Assembly (NCBI RefSeq): GCF_910592395.1
Contig: NC_088321.1
Span: forward strand, 11,720,001-11,784,000
Origin: Lineus longissimus
Taxonomy: Eukaryota > Nemertea > Pilidiophora > Heteronemertea > Lineidae
Length of the DNA: 64,000 nt
Direction: 5' to 3'
Shown here: positions 34,255 to 47,756 of the stretch, piece after piece
Layout of the letters: every line of letters starts with the position of its first letter
Numbering within the stretch: the first letter of the stretch is position 1
Notes under the pieces: model-generated
Told to the model about the DNA's origin: nothing
What the model saw: the letters and a program-made list of their open reading frames with translations, nothing else
Database searches by the model: none
Program-made: the position numbers and the translations under genes

Positions 34255-34385
34255 CTATTTTCTAAATTTGCGACTTTTAGTATCGCGAAATATGAAAACT
34301 GTTCATATCAAAAAAATCTCAATTTTTTTTTCGCGAATTGAGGTTGTTCGCGAAATCTAAAGGCCACGAAATATAGCGGTTTACA
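34255..34385 (+). repeat. TTCGCGAA-rich repeat fragment
   Basis: Tandem-like words TATCGCGAAATATGAAAA, TTTTTTCGCGAATTGAGG, TTCGCGAAATCTAAAGGCC and CCACGAAATATAGCGGTTTA lie together and end GGTTTACAGT. A related end (CTCCGCGAATG, GGTTTACAGT) occurs at 14.43-14.46 kb, so this is probably a dispersed repeat. Confidence 0.4.
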
Positions 34386-34399
34386 GTTCCCCGGGTTAA

Positions 34400-37300
34400 C
34401 TTGTAAGTCTCATTGACATGTACATTGACCCAAGATGCTAGTCTCAGTGACATATGAGAGACGAGATCCAAATACGTATCGCTATTGACCCATTGGCTAT
34501 AAAGATGACAGCCATGACAAAAATGTTCGTATTTTGTACATTTATTTTGTATCCTGGGGCTATCGTACATGGTAAATATATGTTATCGTAAGTCTTTTGT
34601 ACCAGGCTGGCGATGAGACTGATGGCATTACTTGTTTTTTTTCCTACATTTCTGATCGCTTCCACAAAACACACATAGACTAGAACCAGATAGTTAGTGT
34701 TATTCTGTCAATATCTTTCCCTGTGTTCCACTGTATTTTTATTTACATCATCTTGTCAGCTGTAGGCAAGTTATTTTCCTTATTTCCCATGATCCTTTCC
34801 CCACACCACGACTTCCTCGAATCCACAGAGGCTCGACGCTTAAGAGCAGATTACACAGAGAAAAGTGTCAAGGTAAACACGTCGCGAAGTCTTTAAGATC
34901 AGTCATTAGCAAAAATCAAAAGGTCTGTTTTATTTGTACAGCACAACTGATGCTGACAAAAAAAGCGTCGGTTTTTCTTCATACAAAGGATGCAAAACAC
35001 GTCTGCGACGCGAATCCGCAGAATTTTAGCCCTGGGCGCTACCAGCATTCGAAGTATTTTATGGCGTTCATCCAGAGCTACATTGCTTGTTCGGTTTACT
35101 TCCTGTTACATTCCAGGTCAACCGTAGTGGTGATCATGATAACCCAAATGCCGACCAATCTTCCCTTGTTCTTGTTGATCCTCTCCAAACTTCGCGGGCG
35201 CTTTCCGCGAAATCAATAAGGACTAGAAGCTTAGAGGTATTCGATAACATTCGCCAATTGCGGTAATTACTAATGATAGTAATCTTATACCGGTAAAACA
35301 CTGATTACAGATCTCAGATGAAGAACACATCATCACGTATCAACCTGGCGTGGAAAATTACACGCTGTGGTTGTTATGTGTCGGGGACCTGTGGTGCTGC
35401 ACAAACGGCGTTTTGGTCGTTGTTTGATGTTGACTAAGTTTATGTGGACCTAAGACCACTTTAGAAAGAAGATGTAAAATGTGCATAATCATATAATATT
35501 AAAGAGATAAAAGTTTAATTTGGCATTGACCTCTAGAATTTGACCTTGACCTTGACATTGGATCAGTCGAGAAGTCTAACCATATTGAGTCAAATAACGG
35601 ACAACAGATAAGGAAGTATTGGGCAAGTCCATACCTCTTCCGAATGGCTACTGAAAACATTAGCAAAAAATAACGTTGCGGTACGTTACCGGGAAAACAC
35701 TATCGGTTCTCCAGACATTTTAAAATGCAATGTCTTTGAAAAAACTTTAACATAAGCTTAACCGAAAACGCCATGAGACTACGGACCAAAAAAGGACTGT
35801 ACACCGCAACATGTTCGTCGTGTATCTCATTCTTAAATCACCTTTGCTTTTTCTCTTAAAACACCGACCTGTCAGCGTTATAGGCACGACGTCTTATCAC
35901 AAAAATCCATCTGGAGTCTAATTGAAAATATTCTTCAGGTAGCCTAATTGATTGACAGCTTGTCAATTATAACAACAGAAAACACTTTGATTCAAAATGT
36001 GGATTTTTAAGTGATACTCCGTGAGGCATGTAAGGAGACTTGACGTGTTTTTAAATCTCAGCCGAGGTGCCTTGATGGAATTAATAATAGAATTAGAGGC
36101 TAATAACTCTAATAGCTCTAGTGCACGTGCGATATCGATATTGCAAGCATAATCCTTATGATGTCATATTCAATTTTTGTTATAATCCTATTTGACTTCT
36201 ATTCATTTGAATCAAACCATTTTTACATAAGGCTTCTGATCATTTAATAAAGTTGACATTGTCTAAAAGACGTCTAATAAAATTTGTCTAGTACTAGAGG
36301 CATTCACTTGTATTAGGCGTGACCCGTTTTATTTTTGCGCCGCACGACCAACTAAAAATTGCCCTGTGAGTGTCCGCTGCGTAAAACTAGGATGTGCATA
36401 CAACCCTCTAAAAAGAACGAGGTGGGAAGCCGACAGCTGGGTATTGATATTGGCCCTAATACTACAAATTGTCCTTTAATGTTGGTTTCTTATTTTTACC
36501 ATAGAAAATACTGCAGTCAAGTACGGTACGGCATAACGTTGCTGGCCCACGCAATACTTGACATGCCTGGCATAAAGAAAGTAATGAGCTGATTGAAAAC
36601 TCTGCAGCATCATGTCACTGAGAAGAGAAGCTGCCAAGACTGACGGAAATTGTATCCTTGCTACAATTAAAATATAAAAGCAAAGGTCAAATGTTGGTGA
36701 TATCATTTCTGTTTTCTATAATAGTTGCAACAATGGCTTACGTGCAGGTTAAAGCTGTATTGAGCCATCTATTTGAGGAAACCGTAGATTAAAGATTGTG
36801 TATATCAGGTGTACCGTCGGACAAAAAGGTACCGTATATCCATTCGCCTTAAACCGTCTGCGAGATTAAAAGCAAAAGAGCGCCATTTAATGAATATGAT
36901 TCCTTGTTTGTAAAGTTGTAAAGTGTGTAATACACATAAATGCATGGTACGACAACAAAGCCGCAAGCTGATCTGTCGAAGCTTCAGTCGTTTTGCCTTT
37001 TTGCCTTCTCTATTATCATCAAGCACGAACAAGATTAAATGTCAAAGCTTATGTACTAACCACTGGAGAATAAACCAGTTGGAATCTGAAGCGGCATTCC
37101 CAGAGACATACAAATCTGTGCGAGTAATACTCGCATCAGTGCATTCGATCATCATCATAAACTCGTAGTTTTGAAGAAACATATAAGACAAACGCGAGTG
37201 TGCGCCAGCCAGCAATGTCTACTACCAGACCGCGTCTTCTTCGATCAGTGCCTGCCTGTCCGGATCCGCATAACAGTCCGTCTCCCAGTTCCCTTTGTCA

Positions 37301-37600
37301 CCATTGGTACGTTTTTCACATTCCCAACACATTTTAGAGCTGCGTGTCCAAAGGCTGTCCCCTTCTGAATTTGTCCCAATCTAAGGATGTTCGTTCGTGC
37401 ATATAAGATGAATGTCCAAGAAGGCAGACGAAGGTACATGTTGTGTGTGGCGCGTCACACCACAAGGCCACGAGCAAACACGGCACTGGGAAGAACTGCA
37501 AACACGAACAGCTTGGATACGCAGCCTAAAGCATTGCATTTACTGCTACTAAACGCGATTAATTTCAAAGCGAAATAATATGTAACAACTTATTTTGTAG
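34400..37600. other. No gene recognised
   Basis: TGACCTTGACCTTGACA at 35541-35557 stacks TGACCT half-sites and is probably a fragment of the TGACC-type repeats. Frames of 60-90 codons occur on both strands (for example 34950-35219 plus and 37245-37439 minus) with no domain I recognise. Confidence 0.4.
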
Positions 37601-37609
37601 TCATCCATG

Positions 37610-38150
37610 CGATTACAATTTCAATGTCAGTTGTAATTCCAGTTCCATTTCATTCTTTGTCAAGTTTGACGTCAGTGTGTCAAGAAAAACTAGATCTCCC
37701 TTTGATTATCAATAACCTTATTGGCATTGAATGAAGTTTTGCTGAGGACACAATTCTGCTCAAAATTGTATGGCAACCACCAAGACAACGCCTGTTTCGA
37801 AGTAAATTGCAATTTTATTTCCATTTCATTCTTTGGCAAATACACCGTGTCAAGAAGAAGAGAAACTCAGCTCTTGATCATCAACAACATTTTTTGGTCT
37901 TGAATGCAATGTTGCCAATGACACTATTTGTTAAGTAGCATGCTTCTCAAAATTGTACGGCGGCCACCAATACAACGCCTTTTTATCGTAACGGCAAATT
38001 ACCAAATGAGTTGAACTTCAAGGCGATATCGCATGTAGCTGGTTCTTTTATTGAATGTTAGCTCCTTTCAGACGGTTGGGATTACAATTGTGGCTGGTAA
38101 TTCTATTTCCCATAAATTCTTTGACAAGTAGAACCACGTTATGCAAAGGA
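37610..38150 (+). repeat. Tandem repeat R5, about 187-bp unit, 2.8 copies
   Basis: AATTGTATGGCAACCACCAA at 37764 recurs as AATTGTACGGCGGCCACCAA at 37951. TTCCATTTCATTCTTTG recurs in the first two units, with a diverged TTTCCCATAAATTCTTTG in a third partial unit near 38107. Divergence is moderate. Confidence 0.7.
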
Positions 38151-38672
38151 GAGTATCGATGCTCGCGGGGTTAAGGTTGCGGAAAATGCGATTTGATTTC
38201 ACTTGATGACATTGAGAACTGAATATTGTTGAAGTTATAAGATGTGTATCCATCTTTACATGTACTGCCGGGGAACATTAAAATATTCAAGTCCCACGAC
38301 ACAAATTTACACCAAGACGAAGCAGGCATACCAATGGATAACTTAATGTCACCAATTCATTGTCTTATCCAAACAGTTCGAATGGCATCAAACGACCCGG
38401 CCGCTCCATAATAATTTTCGTTTCTCATAATAATTATGCGGAAACTTTTTTTGATCGGTGAAACTGGAGTGTGCAGTGATAAAGCATGAGCAAGAAATTA
38501 AATATTTATGTACTTTTTTCACTGAATGTCGAATAATTCTCGAATTCTGAGCGGGAAAGAAAAGTCGAATACCTGTCGTATAATTATAGTGAACAAATTG
38601 ATGAATGGATATTAAAAAAATTATGAACAATTTTAGAAAAATTATGAATAATTTTAGCAAAATTTTAGAAGT

Positions 38673-39110
38673 GAAACCCTGGCGGACCTGACTAGCTAGC
38701 GGGGGTACATGGCGCGTATTGACCGTGGCATAAAAAGTGGTTGTTATTGTTAGTGTATAAATGGCAGAATGAAATATAAAACATAAGAGGGCAATAAATC
38801 AAGTAACAGGAGTTACTGTTTCTATTCACAAACACTCCAGCCACTCTCTATAATTCATGGTGATCAGGAAAGGCAAGCAAGAGAGGAATCGTCGAAACCC
38901 TGGCGGACCTGACTAGCGGGGGTACATGGTGCGTATTGACCGTGGCATAAAAAGTGGTTGTTATTGTTAGTGTATAAATGGCAGAATGAAATATAAAACA
39001 TAAGAGGGCAATAAATCAACTAACAGGAGTTACTGTTTCTATTCACAAACACTCCAGCCACTCTCTATAATTCATGGTGATCAGGAAAGGCAAGCAAGAG
39101 ACGAATCGTT
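38673..39110 (+). repeat. Recent tandem duplication, 221-bp and 217-bp units
   Basis: Unit 1 is 38673-38893 and unit 2 is 38894-39110, both starting GAAACCCTGGCGGACCTGAC. They differ by a four-base CTAG/AGCT indel (CTAGCTAGCGG against CTAGCGG) and about three substitutions. The near identity means a very recent duplication, polymorphism caught in the assembly, or an assembly artefact. Confidence 0.95.
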
Positions 39111-39119
39111 CTTTTCTGC

Positions 39120-42100
39120 GACTACACGCTCATTCGTATTAATGACAACTAAAAGGCCCCTTGAATTCATTACTTAATGTTACATTTACAAATCAACGCA
39201 AATGCCTCATGAATTTAGAGAGAACCATACGATTTGTCCCAACATACTAGTAAAGTATATTCGTAGAATAGCATGCGCATCGAACTATACACCCTCAGAA
39301 AACACTACATTCTGCGATAGCTATCAATATTTCCTTACATTTAAAAACGATACAACGCTCTCGTGTCATTGAGGTTTGAAAAAGAAGTAGTTTTCCCTCA
39401 TTTGCCTCATATTTCAGAGCTTGAATTGGTTTCGCGCCGTCTGTCGAACTGTCGGCCTGTCAGTATGTCGGTCGGTCCGTGCACACTTTAATGGCTCTGT
39501 CCTTCCGAGCAATGCTGGGATGATTGGTTCCGTTCAAAAGTAGTTTTCCCGCATTTCCGGTATGGCTGCTAAAGTGGCCATCTTGGACTTTGCCTGCGTG
39601 AACAATATTATTTTATTCGACAAACAGGCCATAACACATAAGAAACTTGAATTTCTGGCAATTCGACGCTAAAGCCAATTGCTGTTGATGTTGTTTTACG
39701 CTGAAGTTACAAAAACTACCGGAGGTGAAGCTATCAACAGAGCGGCTATGCACTCCTACAACATTTTTCATAAACAAACCGTGGATAGCCCAAACAAATC
39801 TGTGAAATGTCATAAACTAATCATAAGCTTGAAATATGCATCCACCAGCTGTGGCCATATATTTTCGATTCAGGTGAAAAGTAATGGTTGTCTGTCAGCG
39901 AGCACATGCACTCAAATATTTCGTTTGCAGGCATTCAGGATGTAGGTATGTAACATTGCAACCTCTGAGCTAAATGTTGCGATCATTGTTCCCCTCAGCA
40001 CCCCCCCCCCCCCCGCCGCGCACACTGACACGTGCAGACCCTAAGCAGTCGACACTAAGTGCGCGCTGCGGGGTGGGTACATATTCACCGCCGCCACGAC
40101 TTGAAATGAAGGCCCATGGCCCAATGTGGAGAAGTCAACTATCAAAGAATTGCTCGAATGCAAGAACTGATTCGGATGAAAAAAAAACCCGATCTGAAGA
40201 AAACTGTTTCAACGCTACGCATTCTATTCATATAACAACTTCATCCATATTTTAAGGAATGGTTTCGTGTTATATGATCTTTGCTTACTACTAAGCGATC
40301 GGAATCACACATAAAGCACAAGCTCACTAGTATTTGCGGCACTATTTGTCTGCAGGTAAAACAATAGACAGCTCTACACGACTGGACATGTGGAGCAATT
40401 TCTTCAATTCACTCTGCGTATTTTCTTCACATATTGTAATACAGTATTATTCTTTCAGTTGTAATGGAGAACCTCATTTTTACCTGAGACGTTGAGTATG
40501 ACAAACGGCGTCAGGTGGCACCAGCTTTTCAAAATAGACAGCCAACAATGGAAACTATTGGTTTCAAATATGCGTTTGAGGTATTTCAGAATCTAACGAA
40601 TCATTGCAATTCCATTTTCTTTCAGACTGCCTCAATACTGTGAATTTCGTCTGGCCATATACATGTATATGTTAAGGAAGAAGAAAAACAAGGAATCCGA
40701 ATGAATGCAAGGTTTTGGCATGCGCTGCCTTTTTGTTTCTAAGCCATGGCCATTATTAAATAACCATCGTTTACATAAAGTGGCCGTGGTCTTACTGACT
40801 TGACAGAACACTTGAGTTTGGACTTCTGACTTCGAATATAATATCGAGACTTACTTCAAACATTATTTGAAAAGATGACGAATCGTTTGACAACGCGTAG
40901 TCAAATGGAACTGAGTGAGTGTGAACAATTGAGGCTGGCAGGACCGACTGGGAAATATCACACTGTTTTGTTTCTCGTATTTCGGAGTCAACTCATTGGG
41001 GTTCCTGATCAGGATTTTTTTATTCCCAGATTCCTTAAAATCTATATGCTAAGTTAGTTAGTCTGAGCAATGTGTTACCAACAACGTTTTCATGAATGCC
41101 AACGAGTAAAAATGGGAATACTGGAGCATGGTGTGGAAAAAGATGTGTGTTTGCGATTCTAGATTCCGTCGGAAATTATTCATTGGTATATTCTCCAGAC
41201 TCTAAATGAAGGCCATAACGGATATATTTGTGGGTATATTTGTCCCTCGCTCGGTTGTCAAGGTTTTCCTTATCATATATTTAGTATATCAATGTGTCTG
41301 TATATACTACTAGTCTAGACAAAAACCAAAAACACCAAATTGCAATAAAAGCAGTTTGTACTGCTATCTTAATTTTAGATTTTCTAGCCATTTACCCGTT
41401 GGTTCTAACGTTGAATTGCATGGGCCAATTGAATTAAATTCCTATAAAATGTGAATGCAGTATCGAAGACAAAGAAAACTATATTTGCATGATGAAATAT
41501 AATTATACCATAATTCACCAAGATCCATCAGCATAAGTATATAACTTCATTCCATACGATTATAATCCCCTTTGAGTAAATAATAATGGGTATGATCAAT
41601 CCAGAAATGTAGTCCCTGTATCATTTCTACATATTAGTCTCCATTATGGAATTTAATGGTAGATTACCGGTGGATGTCTCATGACATTTTATTAATGGCC
41701 ATCATGATAAGACCAGAAAATGATCAATTTCAATGGCATTCAAGACTTCCAACATGGAAGAAACGTACTCTTTTACAGTGATATCATAGTGAGTACTAAG
41801 TGACCAAATGAATGTCATGGCTTGAATAACATGTGTTGGCCTAGAGTAACAGCTACATTGAACTGATTGTTTGATGAAATGTTGATGCACATTAAGCGAG
41901 ATACTAAAGTTTTCTGATGTGATTCAAAACAATCTGTAGAGGTGTTCACATGCATGTTTATCCATTTTACTGTATAGTGACGTCATCACATGATAATAAT
42001 GACAAATCAAATGTGAGCCAATCAAACTATATAGAGCGAGCATTTCCTTTTGATAATTTCTAGTAGTTATTTGTAGTGGAAGTCCGCTTCGCGTTTACCG

Positions 42101-42500
42101 CATGAATTATTTTTAACTGTAGTTTATAAATCATTAAAATGGTGTGCTCAATGTCTTTATTGCCTTCGACAATGCGAGCAAAAAGGCACCGAATGATATA
42201 GAATTTGGCAGAATTTCAGTGGAACATTCTGAAAAAATACCATAACTTTTCACCCAGTTGGATTTTTTGACGAAAAAAAGGTGCTCACGCATAAAATACG
42301 CTGCAAGAAATTCGATTTCACTGGTACATCACAAAGAACTATATGACAGCTTTCTCCGAGACCTTTCGCCGGCGGACCTGATCATAAGGACATGTTATCA
42401 GGTGATCACCGTACACGAGACGACTACATCTCTCTGTCTTGTCACATGTGTGATTCTAGTTTCTATTGAGCATGTTGAGGTTGACTAAGTAGATCTAAAA
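39120..42500. other. No gene recognised
   Basis: A poly-C run of 14 lies at 40001-40014, followed by a GC-rich patch to about 40100. A TGTCGG/GTCGGTCGG word cluster at about 39440-39480 resembles the complement of the GACGGAC tail of the TGACC repeats. ATGTGAGCCAATCA at 42012 is shared with 27912. Nothing codes recognisably. Confidence 0.4.
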
Positions 42501-42506
42501 TACATA

Positions 42507-42802
42507 CAGTGGGTACTCGATTCACTGATCTTTCCTAGAATTTACTAAGTCAAGATTAGTGGGGCCCAGAAGGGGACAAGGCCGAGGAAAGGACCCCAGT
42601 TGGCGATCACGCCCACGAAATCAGGGATGCCTGTTTCAACTTTTTCTTGGTGCCAACAAGGACATCAACACTTTCCTGTAGGCCTAGATCAGGGCATTAC
42701 TTCATTAAGAAACCCCGTTCTGGTCCTAAAATGCATATCATAATGAGGAAAACCTGGTGTCAGTCAATCATGCCACAAAACCAGTTCAACGAGTACCCAC
42801 TG
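42507..42802. mobile_element. Mariner-type MITE (296 bp, TA target site)
   Basis: It starts CAGTGGGTACTCG and ends CGAGTACCCACTG, with weaker pairing for about ten more bases inward. TA lies directly outside both ends (42505-42506 and 42803-42804). A CAGT start with a TA duplication is typical of Tc1/mariner elements. It encodes no transposase. Confidence 0.85.
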
Positions 42803-42809
42803 TAATTTC

Positions 42810-45800
42810 TTATACAATCCTGTAGTGTACATAATAATACATGTACGTATAGTGTAGGACGATGGCATCAACGATTTCGAATCATCGAGGCTTTTTACCA
42901 GGAAGCCGTGTGTCTGAATAAATTTTACGATAAGAAACAGTTTGAATGCATACGTTCGATCAAAACGTAAATGACATAGGTCGAAAGTTCGGGTTCAGCA
43001 AAGGATCTCCGCTGACCAGAGATCCTGCTCAGTTCTTATACAGGATGGATAACGTTAAAGTTGGTATATCATAATATACTTTTGGCACGATTTAACTTTT
43101 TTTTGTCCAAAATGTATACGTCCGGGAGCATTGCCATGCCTTGGAAGACAACACTGTACGATATTCGGCAAGGGGGCCTACTTGGCGGGCAATGCTTGTT
43201 GATACATGGTTCTACGAGTAAGACACGATGTAGTAGCAGAGTATTATATAGCATCCATATAAATCCTTCCTTCCTTGAGACGGACAATATCATTTTTTTC
43301 TGAAGAACAATAGTATCCAAGCAATACTCATGTCATCAAAACTAGTTGTAGTGCATGCAATGGCAATTTAATTAGCTAATATGATGAACAACTCAGTAAT
43401 CAATTTAATGGTATATTTCGTCAATATCGCAAGCACTATGCTATGTGCACAAACAATAAATTAGTCGGTATCAATTAGGTATTTATCGAGTTCTAATGAA
43501 TGCATTAATCAGCAGCACTATCCAGTGAATGGCGCAAGAGAAAGATTGCTCGTTATAGCGACGTGTTAGCTTCTATGTATATTCGCCAATTGTTTCCGTA
43601 AGGAAAATCCAGAATGATCTACACTTCTTTTTTTCATGCCATGTACATAAGTTGTAATTAGCTATGTGAGACCCGTTCTGGTAAAAAGGAAGTAATGGTC
43701 GCATACAGAGAAAAGGGAGACAAATTGGAGCATGGTGGAAGCACTTGTATGTAGTAAATCATCAAATAAGCTGACGTCACTTCTGGTTTTCTCAATCTTA
43801 TATCATAATTTGAAAATACGAACTAAAGTTGAAGAAGAATGGCGAAATTCTTAATCAGAGCTCAATAAGAGAACACAACCTCCTTTAATCTCATAATCTA
43901 TCGCAGCTGGGTCGTTTTGGACCCTGGCCTCGTTCTACACACATAATCTGAAATCGCAAAAGGCATTTCTAAACGGAAGTCAGGAATCACTAACGATTGC
44001 TCCTGGAAAAGGTACATTATTTATGAAACTTTTGCAGTCAATGTCTAATCCGCGCTGTGTCATTCAAATAATGCAGTCATTTATTCGAAATTCTGGATCC
44101 GCTCGCAAGCAATACGCACCGCGCCACTGATGCATCCGGAACCGGAAACTAAATCTTCAATTTTGTATATCTTTTTTTTAATAATCGAGGCCATGCTGTT
44201 GATATCAACAAGTTTTCTAAAAGGCATTTCAATTGCTATACTGTCAACTCGATGCAAATGACTGCCGGCGATCTCGGTGTATGTCGTTCGTGCGCGGATC
44301 CACTACTACAAAATAAAGAATAAAACTTACCGTAACTGTTTTGCTGACTCTTTCTTGATACTCTTTGCCGGCTAGAGGTTTTTAAGATAAATTGACTTAC
44401 CAACTTGAGAAAATATCCATCCAAAATATAAGATTCAGGTAATCCAAATAGATCAAGTATCCAGAAGTCAAATGTACCACGTAACTAAATTATCGTAATC
44501 CAAAAGTTTGTAGTTTCTTTCGTCAACAACGTATATCCAAATTTCGAATCCTTGTATTTTCACTTACTACTTGATATGTTAAGTGAACGCAGATCGGCTT
44601 GACTGAAGGGCAAATAATTCGTTACTGCGACGACACCATAATTGTTTGGCGAAGCCTAGTGAGTCTACTATCTAGAGCAATGGTACCGTCCTGCAACTTA
44701 TAGGTCTTAGCCTATAATTTCCATCAGATTCATATAGTATCCAACTTCGTTCAGCTGCCTACAGTATGATATAGGCGTTAATCAGTGTTTAAGCTGATCG
44801 ACGTTTCCTTTATACTTCCTGGTGATACACTTTTACAAAGTATTTTACATGCGTTCAAGTGACACAGTAAATCATAAAACACTTATCCATAAAAAAGATA
44901 TTCAGTCCACCTCTTTTCATTCTTGAGTCAATTATATCACAAGAAAATGGCTCATTCGTCCCAACACTCTTTTCGCAGTCGGTTCAACGAAGACATAAAC
45001 CTGTGCTTTTTCTGCTCGCTTCGCTTTATGAGGATTTCGACATTTATATTGTAGAAATAAGACTTTTTCACTCAGCGTTCTATTGGCTTTTCTGCGCTGG
45101 AAAATGTAAACAAAATTTTGACGAGTTTGTAAGGTGATGTAAACGTAGGCCTATGTAGGATGTCCAGGAAATAGAACATCTCGTATGTACTAGTATTTTG
45201 CAACGGGCAAATAAAGACTAATTCTTGAATTTTGTTAGTTGAGAGAATAGGGAATTCAGATTTTGATTCGACAGCAAGAACAAGGTGGCATGCTCGTTTT
45301 TATGATGGGAATTGTATTGGCCGATGTCTGCAACGAATTGAAACAGTTTGCGTTGTATGTAATGTATGTTATGCCTAGAAGCAATCGAAGAATCCAAAAT
45401 TGACTTGATGATGCCAGCCAGAAAAAAATAATCCTCTCGTTTTCGTTCTATGATCATAATCTGAACATCACTGATATTTTCCCCGCATAAAGCAGGACGA
45501 AAACTGATCGCGGTTGCCGAGAAATGGATCGATTTACATTGCATGCAGCTGCTGGACTTTGACACAAAAAGCAACATTGCTGCCTTTCATACCAAAATGA
45601 AATATGGACCAATCCAACATTTTGGAGGTACTACACCACCACACCGTTCCCGATTACCAACCATAACCATTAAGACCCACTAGATCTTCGAATGTCAGAG
45701 CATTCGGAGCAGTAGAAATTGTTATGATCGGAAATGTTCAAGTAATTCATCATTGAGACACCACTTTCAATTTGGGTGGGCTGGACAGTTTTTTTAATTT

Positions 45801-45860
45801 TCTGATGGATATTTTTTTCATTAAATGTGGAACCTACATGATGCTAGATTTACCGAGCGG
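42810..45860. other. No gene recognised
   Basis: A 119-codon minus frame with an ATG (45577 down to 45218) has no domain I know. The interval 43330-43520 is AT-rich with many AATTA/TAATCA/ATTAG words and no repeat structure. It is the sort of sequence that could be a conserved enhancer, but only alignment could tell. Confidence 0.35.
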
Positions 45861-45872
45861 ATGATGTTAAAT

Positions 45873-46202
45873 TCAACGCACGACGTCAATTAACACGAAC
45901 AAAATGTACATGTATTTCGTTAGCATGATCACTACATGTACAACGCAACTTGGGTTCCCAAAAAAATTATGTCTTAGAAATAAAATGTTTGCAAAAATCA
46001 GTCCAGTAGTCATACAGATTATGCAGTGGCCCGAAACGACGTGGAAATTTACTTCCGAAGGCGACTGCATACAGTATGTAGAGAGAACGGAGACGCCTCC
46101 CGAACAGGTACCTTCACAAGAAATTCGCTGTAATGAACCTAATTCGAGAGCCATCAATGCACCCTGATCAACAGATGAGATCTTATCCTTGTGCAAAGCC
46201 AT
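45873..46202 (-). CDS. Weak candidate frame, 109 codons
   Basis: The ATG at 46202 sits in a good context (GCACCATGGC) and opens 109 codons, starting MALHKDKISSVDQGALMALE. The C-terminal half is hydrophobic (IICMTTGLIFANILF), as in a membrane protein. A donor-like GAAG|GTACCTG near 46108 could end a first exon instead. The opposite strand is open over 45904-46167 as well. No family is recognised, so chance is quite possible. Confidence 0.15.
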   Translation of the reverse strand: MALHKDKISSVDQGALMALELGSLQRISCEGTCSGGVSVLSTYCMQSPSEVNFHVVSGHCIICMTTGLIFANILFLRHNFFGNPSCVVHVVIMLTKYMYILFVLIDVVR

Positions 46203-46209
46203 GGTGCAT

Positions 46210-47490
46210 CATTTATCATGTTTATCCTAGAGGAATAGGAATAAAATAGCGCTATGCGGTCGGCTAAGATACGGGCTCAAGTCCTCATGAGCCTTGGTGT
46301 CCATGTTTATTTAATTTTTGAAGAGGTATAGTAGCGTATTAGGAAGTAATTTTGTGTATAACTCGATGTTTAAGATGGATATGATGTATTTTGAGGTATG
46401 GTGTGTCCCACACATACAGTAAAAAGAATTAAAAAATGCCGGACTGCTGAATCTTAAGGGCTGATCATAGGTATCGCCATTTTAGCTAGAAGTTGATATC
46501 CATAAACGATAAGAACTAATCTTGAAAATAAAATTAATGCCATTTAGAACTAGGAGATATAATCGTTGGAAAACAAAGAACTGACTCCCACCCTCGAAAT
46601 TGGAATTGACTTCGTTTAAAAGAATTCAAGTCAAATGGTGGTGCCTGTACACCTTTCAAGAAATGGGGCGCTGAGTGTCCGAAATAGTGATGTCATAAGG
46701 GGAAACATGGCCTTATGGTGGAGGGACAAAGAAGATAGTCATGGTCGACCAACACTCTTGAATGCCTTTAATGACGGACAAGGGGTAAAAAGTTAGTTTT
46801 CAATGCAAGCCACCAATTTCAGGAAGCATGTATAATGGTAAACCTTGAATCAAGCTTGACGAATGTCACAAATTATTATTTTTTAAATTTTTAAATTCGC
46901 AGTATAAAGATATCATTTCACGATTTTGGAATTGAATCTTACCCTGCCTGATGAAACAGCACATACATCAGCAAACATTATCTAGGATATCGTCAACATT
47001 GTAGAAAATGCACGAAATCATGGATTGATCATGTCAGGTAGAATCGAAATCAAAACCAGGGGCGGGCCATTTTGAAACAGAATTACAGGAATCACAAAAC
47101 AATACAACTGCCTGGATGCAATACATATATTATCAATTACACTTGTGTCATCAGGTCCAACGGCCTCAAAATGCCTCCATAAGAGCAAACCACGGATCTA
47201 GATATAAAATGAAAAGAAGACTCAAATCCATGATATAATCCAATGAAACCCAAGTAGGCCTATATATCACGACACAGAATAAACAAAAGGACTTCAGAGA
47301 AAGCCTTGTCCTTAAACCCATCGCTCGATAACAGCAAAGCAAATGTTGCTAATTTTCCAAAGGGACACAGACACTGTATAATCCGAGGTTTGTGATCAAA
47401 GGAATGTGTTCCGAGGTATGTGATTAGAACACATTGATGCCGATTTGAGAAAAGAAGCCATGGCAAGATTACCTCCTTCATTTGTTTAAC
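46210..47490. other. No gene recognised
   Basis: Short frames only. I found no terminal inverted repeats, tandem arrays or RNA-like structures. Confidence 0.4.
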
Positions 47491-47756
47491 TTTTTATATC
47501 CCTCGCAAGTTAAAATTTTACTTCCTCGTTTAACCTTGCCTTCTTGCCCGTTTGACCTTTACCACAACACATAACTATCCGATACCTCCTCACAAGTTTA
47601 AATTTTGGCTCCTACTTTTAAGGTTTACCTCTTGAATTATAAAGTAAACAGCAAAGAACCAAATCCAACTCGTAGCTAATAAACTTTCAGACACTGGATA
47701 ACTAAGTAGCAATTCCAGACAACTCGAAGAGTGTCCGAATACCTGCTTATCGAATA

